Source: Hanleya hanleyi | Lineage: Eukaryota > Mollusca > Polyplacophora > Lepidopleurida > Hanleyidae | DNA length: 64,000 nucleotides | Reading direction: 5' to 3' | Assembly: GCA_036873755.1 (NCBI GenBank) | Contig: JAVTVY010047980.1 | Location: 1 to 64,000, forward strand | Shown: positions 45,990-53,262 of the stretch, in pieces | Layout of the letters: each line of letters begins with the position of its first letter | Numbering within the stretch: position 1 is the stretch's first letter | The notes under the pieces: model-generated | Databases searched by the model: none | What the model was told of the DNA's origin: nothing | What the model saw: the letters and a program-made list of their open reading frames with translations, nothing else | Program-made: the position numbers and the translations under genes

Positions 45990-46325
45990 TTAGCGTCCCA
46001 AGATGGACCCTACTAATGGTCCCAGTACGGAGGCTGCTAATGGAGCGAGTAGTGCCCCGAGAAATCCACCTTTCTGTAACACCTGTTTCTTTTTCTTTAA
46101 ACTCGTCTTCTTCACCAGCGTTCGGAGACCCGTCTTGTGTCGTTGCAGTTTCCCTTTCTGCAGAGGACTGAGGGGAACATTCCCTTTTAACACATTATGA
46201 GCGACTTCACACAAGCACCGTATCAATCCCGCGTCCGCCCCGTGCACCAGGGCCCAGACCACCTCCGGTGGCGCGCTGCGTAACATGCGGAGCGCCGGCG
46301 CATGCTTCCGTATCCGCGCAGACAT
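45990..46325 (-). CDS. Small basic virion protein with hydrophobic C-terminus
   Basis: A 111-residue protein from ATG at 46325. The N-terminal part is helical and basic (MSARIRKHAPALRML), with a middle LIRCLCEVAHNVLKGNVPL, a Lys-rich linker (LVKKTSLKKKKQVLQKGG) and a hydrophobic Gly/Ala/Leu end (FLGALLAPLAASVLGPLVG). This conserved layout is found in Polinton and adintovirus late genes. The end resembles membrane-lytic virion peptides such as adenovirus pVI, which suggests a role in entry. That is inference from composition. The frame is intact and sits directly downstream of the ATPase gene. Confidence 0.78.
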   Translation of the reverse strand: MSARIRKHAPALRMLRSAPPEVVWALVHGADAGLIRCLCEVAHNVLKGNVPLSPLQKGKLQRHKTGLRTLVKKTSLKKKKQVLQKGGFLGALLAPLAASVLGPLVGSILGR

Positions 46326-46364
46326 GATCAGGAAGTGAATGGTTTGAAGTCAACTCTTGTTCTT

Positions 46365-46988
46365 TTATTTGGGCGTGTACACCGTCTGGAACTCACCGGG
46401 AAAAATGTGGGTCCGCAATCGAAGTGCCGAAGGTGTCCCTTGTTTCAAGTCGATGAGCAGGTAGCCGTGGGCCTCCTGGGTGGCATCTTCAAAGGCTTCC
46501 CGAACAAAGGCCGTGTTTTTAGGGTACATCTGTTTCGCCAGATGCATAATTTGTGACGCGTCTCTGGGGTTTTTGAACAGCACCACATACTGGGCATTCA
46601 AACTGATGTTTCTGTGCTCTTTGTTCTTACTGAAGAGATTTTGGACGATGTAGATGATACTCAGCCGGCGATGATGACTCCCTTTGGTAAAAAGCCGGGT
46701 CACTCGACTATCCGTTTCGGCCATCAGATCATCCACGACCACCAACGTATCTTCTGTGGTATCCACTGGGGGTAACCTTTCCACCAAGGTGAGTCCAGGA
46801 CTGCGTGCCAGTTCCTCGTACGCAGGCTGCCAAGCTCCATAACACCAAAGGATGCGGGCCACGGGAGGAGAAATGAGGGCTGGCTCCCCGATGAGACGTT
46901 GAACGAAGTGTGTTTTTCCCGAACCGGTCGGTCCAGCGATGAGACACGTGAAAGGATGCTGCCACCGTGGATTCATGTTCCACCACAC
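46365..46988 (-). CDS. Genome-packaging ATPase (FtsK/HerA type)
   Basis: A 207-residue P-loop ATPase. Walker A is GPTGSGKT (residues 19-26) and Walker B is LVVVDDL (82-88), followed by a sensor-like SIIYIVQNLF and ALYVVLFKNPRD-type segment (here NAQYVVLFKNPRD). This is the A32-like packaging ATPase shared by Polintons, virophages and large DNA viruses, predicted to pump the genome into the capsid. Length is slightly short for the family but no break is seen. The start could be Met1 or Met5 (MNPRW). The gene is 39 bases upstream of the small basic protein. Confidence 0.92.
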   Translation of the reverse strand: MWWNMNPRWQHPFTCLIAGPTGSGKTHFVQRLIGEPALISPPVARILWCYGAWQPAYEELARSPGLTLVERLPPVDTTEDTLVVVDDLMAETDSRVTRLFTKGSHHRRLSIIYIVQNLFSKNKEHRNISLNAQYVVLFKNPRDASQIMHLAKQMYPKNTAFVREAFEDATQEAHGYLLIDLKQGTPSALRLRTHIFPGEFQTVYTPK

Positions 46989-46991
46989 TAG

Positions 46992-47471
46992 TTATTGGGT
47001 GTTTTGGGCCAAGCGTTCAGAGGCCCACCACCGTTGTCGCGGATCCCACCGGGGATCGTAGTCCGGGGGGTACCGTTGCCGTGGTAATCGTGGTACAAGA
47101 CCCACTACACTTGTCGAAGGGTGGCGTAGTTTTGCCCTGGTAGTAGGTACGATGGTCGTCGTCGGTGGTACCCTGCTGAGGGTAGGAATAGACGGAGTAG
47201 TGGTGGTAGGTGCTCCCAGAGTTAAATAGACCCTCGTGATGTTCCGCCGAGGTGGTGCCTCGGTTACCTTTGTGAGCAGAGTAGTGGTAGGTACCTGCAG
47301 GATGGTGGTGTTGTTGTTGTTGGTGGTGTTGTTGTTGGTAGCGTATTGACGTTGGGGTGGCGGAATGACGGGTTTGGGTGAGATGAAGGGTAGGTTGAAA
47401 CAGGATATCAGGTACGCCAAGTCGTTGAAGACACCTCCAAACAAGACACCCAGAAGCGCTAGTATACACAC
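46992..47471 (-). CDS. Thr-rich protein with hydrophobic N-terminus, unknown role
   Basis: A 159-residue frame. It starts with a hydrophobic stretch (CILALLGVLFGGVF) that could be a signal anchor. A long Thr/Asn/Pro-rich middle follows (TNNNNTTILQVPTTT, APTTTTPSIPTLS), then an Arg/Pro-rich end (PRWDPRQRWW). The composition suggests an O-glycosylated stalk or membrane-tethered mucin-like segment. The gene ends 3 bases before the ATPase start, so it belongs to the block. I do not recognise a family. A parallel frame (47017-47469) is a shadow. Confidence 0.6.
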   Translation of the reverse strand: MCILALLGVLFGGVFNDLAYLISCFNLPFISPKPVIPPPQRQYATNNNTTNNNNTTILQVPTTTLLTKVTEAPPRRNITRVYLTLGAPTTTTPSIPTLSRVPPTTTIVPTTRAKLRHPSTSVVGLVPRLPRQRYPPDYDPRWDPRQRWWASERLAQNTQ

Positions 47472-47575
47472 GACATTACCGACTTATCCTTTTCGAGTAC
47501 GCAGCAGTAAAGGAAGTTGTGCACTATCCATGGTACAGCCCTAGACTGAACGCTGTAGGAGACGTGAGGTAGAAT

Positions 47576-48640
47576 TTATACCCGTTTCATGTTACGGGCT
47601 GAGACCCAGGAATTAAACGAACTGGGCCAACCTTGCCATTTGGCGAAATGATAGGGGATGCCACGTCGACGTTCCGTTTTCAAAATCTCCTCCACCATGT
47701 TGACCGTGTAGTCTTTCTGTGTTTTTACGACCGGTTGTAATTCCGCTTTGTTAAACGTGCCTTGCAGTGTTTCTCTTTGTAGATCTTCCAGTTGATAGAC
47801 GTGTGGGTTTCGGGGACTATGGCGAACAATGACAAAGTACTCATCACTCCAGTTGGGCAAGTAACTTTTCTCAAATTGACCTTTGACTTTACTGATCCGT
47901 ACCACATCTCCGCGTTTGTAACGGGGTGAAGTTATAGGTGCTTCAGGGGGCGAGTACAGCTTACGGCGCACTTAATGTTCGTTGCGTTCCGTCACATCGA
48001 CGGGAGCCCGTTTGATACTGCGATGATAGGCTCGATTGTACCCTCGGACCAGTCGAGGTAGCACACCGATGTACCGTCGGGTGTTTTTGGCTGTAAAATA
48101 CTTGTACCTCCGTCCTTTCAAGGTCCGATTGAACCGTTCCACCACAGAGTCTTTGGTTTCGTTGTACGTGTGGAAGAAAACACCTGTTTCTTGAAAGGCT
48201 TGAAAGTGTCGGTCGAGAAATTCTGTGCCTTCATCCGTTTGCAAATAGAGGGGTTTGTGACTCCGGAAAATCTGCTGGAACGCCTGTACAAGACTCTCCC
48301 CTGTTTTGGTCCGGATGGGTACCACCCATGCGTACTTGGGTAAAATATCGATACAGGTCAACATGTACCGATGTCCATCATTGTGGGCAGCAAATCGACT
48401 CATATCGACCAAATCTGCCTGCCATTGTGCGTCTATGCCTCCTACGATGACTCGGTTGCGGAAAATGCCGTCGGGCTGCTCGATGTAAGCTATAAGTGTC
48501 TTGGGATATTAACCATTCGCGAACTTCAGCTCGACTGACGCCTTGGGACTGCGCAGCTCGAGCGAGCGCTCCCACAGCGCTATAAGCGGCTGGACTACCT
48601 GGACTGTAATACAAATCCGTTAACACCTTATCCACATGTT
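47576..48640 (-). pseudogene. Polinton integrase (retroviral type) with chromodomain, broken
   Basis: The N-terminal part (48635-48460) reads LTDLYYSPGSPAAYS and VREWLISQDTYSLH. After a frame change near 48460 the catalytic core follows, with Asp in CIDILPKYAW, Asp in LQTDEGTEFL and Glu in VVERFNRTLKGR. The Asp-Glu gap is 31 residues, a little short for a DD35E core. An in-frame TAA at 47974-47972 interrupts the protein. The C-terminal part then continues in the same frame with YKRGDVVRISKVKGQFEKSY and a chromodomain (YHFAKWQGWPSSFNSWV). It would insert the element and make 6-bp duplications. One frameshift plus one nonsense codon make it inactive. Confidence 0.92.
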
Positions 48641-48657
48641 AAGTCTTGGTCCGACCC

Positions 48658-49152
48658 TTACCCCACCGGGTGCCGCTCCGGGTGGGACACCTGCGATTCG
48701 GATGTACACCCCGTTCGGTTATCGATGAAGTCCACTCGTTTGGGATACAACAATAGGGTGCAGCCAGGTGTAAGAAATCGGAAAAGCACAGGGTCTTCTG
48801 CTGCTAGCTCTTTAGCTTCATGGTGCAGTGAGTCATCGACCTCGGGGAGTACAGCTTTCAGGGCTAACCATAGTGACGGACGAAGTGTGATATGGGAGTC
48901 CGCGCTCTTCCAACCGGGGAAAAAAGAATTACCACTACTTCGTATGTATACACCGACTCCGACGTGCGTGAAATCGACTTCGGGCTCTTTTCCCTGTAAC
49001 AACCGTTTCAATACAATCCAACCTGATGACGATAAAAAAAATTTCACCTCCTGCGGTTCTTCTTGGACCAGCTCCAGGTGATCATCATTGACGATGAGGT
49101 AGACGTTCCGTGTCAGATGGAACAACGCAAGCTCTGTTCCGCTCGCTGCCAT
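48658..49152 (-). CDS. Conserved terminal Polinton protein, unknown function
   Basis: An intact 164-codon frame from ATG at 49152. Two similar segments, VKFFLSSSGWIVLKRLL and SHITLRPSLWLALKAVL, each pair a strand-rich lead with an amphipathic helix, so the protein may be an internal duplication. This vaguely recalls PC4-type single-strand DNA-binding folds, but I would not assert that. It is the first gene after the right-hand promoter array and so probably early-expressed. The C-terminus (GCTSESQVSHPERH) looks less conserved. Confidence 0.6.
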   Translation of the reverse strand: MAASGTELALFHLTRNVYLIVNDDHLELVQEEPQEVKFFLSSSGWIVLKRLLQGKEPEVDFTHVGVGVYIRSSGNSFFPGWKSADSHITLRPSLWLALKAVLPEVDDSLHHEAKELAAEDPVLFRFLTPGCTLLLYPKRVDFIDNRTGCTSESQVSHPERHPVG

Positions 49153-49154
49153 GG

Positions 49155-49420
49155 TGATAAATGAAAAGAAACGGCTAGAGTGGCCTGTCTATATAGAGTA
49201 GTACAGGTCGTTGCCAGGGCAATAGGGTTCGAAATGCGCTTTTTATACTACACCATGTGAGTCAATATACTAGCCTTTGCGCATTGCCCCGCAAGGTCAA
49301 TAGGGCTTGAAATGTGCTTTTATACTACTCCATGTGAAGACAAAAATACTGTTCCTATACTCTGCGCCGCAAGGTCAATAAGTTTCGAAATGCGCTTTTC
49401 TACTACTACAGCATGTGAAT
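49155..49420 (-). promoter_or_regulatory. Triplicated TATA promoter block at the right side of the Polinton
   Basis: Three copies of a ~78-base unit, each reading on the minus strand as GTAGTA(T/G)AAAA-GC-CATTTC(G/A)A and followed by TATTGACCTTGCGG-type sequence (49385-49419, 49308-49338, 49230-49260). A further CTATATAGACAGGCC lies 40-50 bases before the ATG at 49152. The unit is shared with the inner ends of both palindrome arms. Confidence 0.6.
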
Positions 49421-49559
49421 TGCTCCTCTACCTTCGTGAAAGTCCGTCATCATTCGGTAGTGTAATGTTATTTGTATAGGAATTCATTTAACCAAGGATT
49501 TCCGTATACATAGCTTGAGCACAAAAAGAGGATTGTAAATTAACCCAGAAAGAATGCCG

Positions 49560-49868
49560 AGATACATCTTGGACCAATGGCAAGACGATAATTCAACCAA
49601 TGACTAACCTGTTTAGACAGCCAATCGACATCATCCTGGGTTATGGTATAGGACTTCATTTTAACCTGGGATTTCATATACCCGAGCTTGGTGGGATTTT
49701 GGCGTTTTGTGAGTGCGCGTTTTTGGACCAATCAGATACCGTTATTTCAACCAATCGAGTTGGCGAAGAAAGAGCCAATGGAAGGGGCTCGCTCTCTTTT
49801 AGACAGCCAATGGACATTCACCCTATTCAGCATAAAAACCCTGAGCGAAGCGGGAAAGAGCGCATTCT
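49560..49868 (+). promoter_or_regulatory. Histone-type promoter: CCAAT cluster, TATA, CATTC cap
   Basis: CCAAT words occur at about 49573, 49595, 49620, 49727, 49751, 49774 and 49807. They form two related modules, of which only the second has a TATA box (CATAAAAA, 49831-49838). CATTC at 49863-49867, about 30 bases further on, matches the cap-site motif of replication-dependent histone genes. The ATG follows about 50 bases later. Confidence 0.6.
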
Positions 49869-49915
49869 ATCACATTTTTTTCAACCTGAAAAGACGTATA
49901 GAGAGAGAGAGAGAG

Positions 49916-50284
49916 ATGAGCGGAGTAGCGAAGATGTCGACAAGCAAAGGTGCGGCGAGGGTGATGAAAGAGAGGCGGGAGAGAAAAGAATTGGCGAGTT
50001 CCGTGAGAGAATATTGGCTGGATGAAATAAAGAAATGGACACGGGACAACACGAACCTGACGCCGCTAGCCTGGGCCGACCTCCATCACCTAGTGACAAG
50101 GGCGCCGGCCGATTTGGAGGGGAGAGACTGGTTGGACGCCCTGGAGTACGGGTTGGAGGACCAACAACCCCAGCCAGTGCTCCAGGAGGCACAACAGCAA
50201 CTCCAGCCAGTCGCCCACCAGCAGCAACAACACCAGCAACAACAACAACCCGGGGGCTACTTCTCAATCAGCCGGAGCAAATAG
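49916..50284 (+). CDS. Unknown 122-aa protein, histone-like gene architecture
   Basis: An intronless frame from ATG at 49916 to TAG. The basic N-terminus (MSGVAKMSTSKGAARVMKER) leads into a charged, probably helical region with tryptophans (REYWLDEIKKW, LAWADLHHLV, GRDWLDALEYGLED). A Gln-rich tail (HQQQQHQQQQQPGG) ends in YFSISRSK. It is not a core histone by sequence and I do not recognise it. Its promoter (CCAAT, TATA, CATTC), short leaders, size and downstream stem-loop are those of a replication-dependent histone gene, so S-phase expression is inferred. The frame stays open upstream to 49688, but the cap motif and TATA favour this ATG. It lies between the Polinton and the gypsy array and may be a host gene or cargo. 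Confidence 0.6.
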   Translation: MSGVAKMSTSKGAARVMKERRERKELASSVREYWLDEIKKWTRDNTNLTPLAWADLHHLVTRAPADLEGRDWLDALEYGLEDQQPQPVLQEAQQQLQPVAHQQQQHQQQQQPGGYFSISRSK

Positions 50285-50321
50285 GCAAGCTCCCCCTGAG
50301 TAAACAGGGTAAAAAAATCAC

Positions 50322-50355
50322 GTCCCTTTTCAGGGCCAACCATGCCCTTCGAAAG
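50322..50355 (+). terminator. Histone-like 3' stem-loop with purine-rich downstream element
   Basis: GTCCCT-TTTC-AGGGCC (50322-50337), 38 bases after the stop codon, followed by AACCA and then CGAAAGGGGAC about 12 bases later. It matches the histone mRNA 3' end: a 6-bp stem, UUUC loop, ACCA tail and U7-binding-like purine element. One stem pair is mismatched. Confidence 0.6.
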
Positions 50356-50456
50356 GGGACTTTTTAACCTTGCACATTCAATTAACATCAGGCCCTACAT
50401 GTCAATCTCCTCTCCTCTATGATTACCAATCTCCACCTCCTCATCCCATCACCACC

Positions 50457-50481
50457 AAAGTCCCTTTTCAGGGGCAACCCA
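50457..50481 (+). terminator. Second histone-like stem-loop
   Basis: CAAAGTCCCTTTTCAGGGGC followed by AACCCA. Here the six stem pairs all form, one of them G-U. The 5' CAAA flank and the 3' ACCCA match the consensus better than the proximal copy. Surrounding GATTACCAATCTCCA words are repeated nearby, suggesting a local duplication of the 3' region. Confidence 0.55.
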
Positions 50482-50801
50482 GTCCTTCTGCCATCCTCCA
50501 TATTCGATGATGATTACCAATCTCCAGCACCTCCCAAAATACACATTCAAATAAAGTGCATTCTATGACAATCCCAACACCTCATTACCCTCAAAGTGTG
50601 CCATGACCCATGTGCTAATTTACGGGCGTGTGGGCAGAGACAGTTAATTTGTTTACACTCGGCTTTTTCCGAGAATACTCGGTGTATCTATTAGACTAGT
50701 ATATTATTAATGTGTAACTTACATTCATACTAATAGTGTGTCGATGTTTTACCTGGGTGATGGTGTAGGAAGTTCCCATTCACTATGTGTTATTTACCTA
50801 G
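50482..50801. other. Spacer before the gypsy LTR, no gene
   Basis: A second GATTACCAATCTCCA copy at about 50512 and an ATTCAAATAAAGTGC word (AATAAA-like) near 50546. Nothing else is recognised up to the LTR start. Confidence 0.4.
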
Positions 50802-51634
50802 TGTGGAATTTAGATGGATATAGAGGGACGCCTCGCATGTATCTGTTTGAGTTTCACATTTGCCCTAATTAGTTTTGGAAGTTTGTTAGTTGATTCAATG
50901 TCAATTCACGGGTTTGATCGGTACATGTACATACATTACAATTATATTGAGATTGGAAGCGTATCTGCTAATTGAGCGGAAGCCAGGAAATACTGACCGC
51001 TGTATGTACTTGAAGTGGTCAGGAAACACTGACCATTGAAGATAGCTGATGGATAATACAGTAACTGGTACGAGCCAGAGATTTGTCACATCAGGTCAAT
51101 TGTATACTTGAATATTAAACCTGATTTACGCTGTATGTTATAGAAATGCACATAAATGAATAGTCTTATGTTAAATGGATTAGTAAGAGTTTGAATCAGA
51201 TGAGTATTTGTGCGCGGTTATATATTTTGGGGAGATCTAGAAAACCTGAACGTCTATTTAATATGATAAAGCTATACATGTATATTATTTGAATCAGTGT
51301 GGTCAAACAGGCCAGCTCTGTTCGAGCAATGACCAGCACTCAAGTGCCCATTCCGGTAGTTTCCCTAATTAAGTGTTTGAGTTGTGAGAAACTGAAGTTT
51401 AGGCCGAGCCTGCGTTAAGTATCTTGTTTACTCTACTGTATAAAAGTTTGATGTATATTACACTAGGCTAAGCATTAACACCATTGCTTCATCTGTAGAG
51501 ACGTTTTTGGTTATCATGATTTGCTGTACTTTGTCTATGTGATGATGCAGAAGTAAAACAACAACAACAACAACCTCTGTTTATCTCAACGAGTTGTCTT
51601 GTAGTTGTTTGGATTGACCGAAGACGAACCTACA
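50802..51634 (+). repeat. Gypsy 5' LTR of copy 1
   Basis: The left edge TGTGGAATTTAG is fixed because similarity to the second LTR starts exactly there. A TATA box (GTATAAAAG) lies at about 51438. The right edge is my estimate (CCTACA at 51634), giving 833 bp with TGT...ACA ends. The two copies cannot fix it because both continue into gag. One substitution (about 51345) separates it from the second LTR. I could not identify a convincing primer-binding site. Confidence 0.8.
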
Positions 51635-51719
51635 GAAAGGGTTATGTGGAGAAGATCCCCGTTGTCTTATCTCTTTCGCGCAAGCCCATAAACTGCGGAT
51701 AAGACGCGAAACGTCCGCA

Positions 51720-53262
51720 TTGGCGAGTTTGCTCAGGATACTACAAGACGAGACAAGTATCGCGGATCAGGCCGTGCGAGTTCAAGATCTGCAGGCCATA
51801 GCACAGGGCGTAACAACGTTAGTGAACGCCGTGCGTGCTGACAGTGCCGCTCACGAACAATCACGAGTACAACGGGAGAGGTTGCGAAATCACGTTGCGG
51901 CTATTCGTAAGTGCGAGGGACTCATTCCGGCCGAGTGGTTAGAGGAATGTGACGCAGCGGTACGGGATGTTCGAGACATCAATGGGAGTCCAGCACATTT
52001 GGCGATATGGACAACAGCCGGGGGTCTCCGAAGGGAAGTCGATTTATTTCTCGAGGACAAGGATAACTCCACCGAAACATGGGGAGCAATTAGGCAACAT
52101 GTGATAACGGCATTTGTGTCCACAAACGAAGCCGAGAGACTAAAATGTGAGTTAGAGTCGATTCACCAGAGACCAGGAGAAACTGTGTATGCGTACAATA
52201 GGCAATTTCGGGACTTGGCTAGACGTACATACCCAGATGTAAACGACGACTCGAAACGTGTCATCCTTCGTGCATATATTAGGTCACAGGATAAGCCGAT
52301 GGTACGCAGGATCGTGCTGAGCCAACGGGCCGAAGATGTAAATGCGGCTATGACCTATGTCGAGGATCAAGCATCCCGGTTAGACTTATTATCTACCATG
52401 AACTTAGACGAAGCAGTACCGATGGAGGCTGATGCTTCTCGGGACCCTATCGAGAGATGTTTAGAGGAAATCCGACAGAACCGAGGTGCCATAGAGTCAC
52501 ATCAGAAACTAGTGAACAATCGGTTGAACCGGTTAGAACGTGATCAACGCCGACAGCAGGAGAATACCGCAATGCGAGCCCAGAGTGATCAGCGACTGCC
52601 AACGACACGATACAATCTGTCACGGGAGATTGGAAGAACCAGGAGACGAACACAAATATGCCGGTGTTAATGCTTTATTATGGACCCTCTGGACACCTGT
52701 AGGATATAACAATCGTGTAGAGTGTTTTCACCAGACCGTCTCACGGACACACCGTTAAAGCATGTGCCGAGACGATCGAACAGGGCCAATATATAGTGTA
52801 TGGTTATGTAACGCGAAATGCGATCGCGGAATGCGGGCGAGGCATATGAATGGGAACCGGTTGAACGTGGATGAAACCGGGCGAGCATGAATGAAATGGA
52901 CAGCGAACGATACGATGCATGAATGAAATAATGAATGACAGACGACTGGATATGTGGAGTTAGTAGAGGTGAACACATTTGGATATATTAGCATAAATAC
53001 AGGTAGCCGACATGTGGTCGTGTTTATTCAACGAACACTTTCGGCTAAGTACACTGTAAGAAAAACGTCATCCGTGACAAATGGACAGAGGCGTGCCAGT
53101 CAGAGACAACCGATCACCTGTTGGAGATGCGAGCAGACCGGACACAGGATGGCGGAATGTCGTAATTCACCTAATCCACGCTTCCGAACAACTCGTGAGC
53201 AGGCGGGAAACGGCGTAGGGCCGAGCACGCGATCATTCCAGGGAGGTTCTCGGCCCAATTAA
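51720..53262 (+). pseudogene. gag: Gypsy gag, copy 1 (capsid part, insertion, then zinc knuckle)
   Basis: The capsid-like part (51720-52670) has LIPAEWLEECDAAVRDV, RQHVITAF, ETVYAYNRQFRDLAR and EDVNAAMTYVEDQ, typical of Ty3/gypsy gag. The nucleocapsid zinc knuckle CWRCEQTGHRMAEC is at about 53118-53160 in a different open frame. Between them lies a 377-bp segment (52654-53030) flanked by ACGAACAC on both sides, with stops in frame. No ATG lies near the N-terminus. The first ATG after the LTR (51644) opens only a 15-codon frame. Full-length Gag therefore cannot be made from this copy as it stands. Confidence 0.85.
52654..53030. mobile_element. 377-bp insertion in gag with 8-bp direct repeats
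   Basis: Flanked by ACGAACAC at 52646-52653 and 53031-53038. Codon phase agrees on both sides, as expected of an insertion with an 8-bp target duplication. I see no clear terminal inverted repeats and no ORF of interest. The same insertion is at 60433-60809 in copy 2. Confidence 0.7.

Larger units (their letters stand above)
35788..49420. mobile_element. Polinton/Maverick (adintovirus-like) element, decayed
   Basis: Gene order is that of Polintons: protein-primed polymerase B at one end reading inward, a morphogenesis block (protease, major capsid, core, penton-like, two small virion proteins, ATPase) on the other strand, and a retroviral-type integrase near the far end. The left end begins AGTATATAGCAAGG (35788). 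The right end is not defined: the left terminal repeat has no inverted counterpart near 49.4 kb, so a terminus has been lost or replaced. Three Penelope-type fragments interrupt it. The polymerase, capsid, penton-like, integrase and one virion gene are broken, so this copy cannot be autonomous. Confidence 0.9.
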
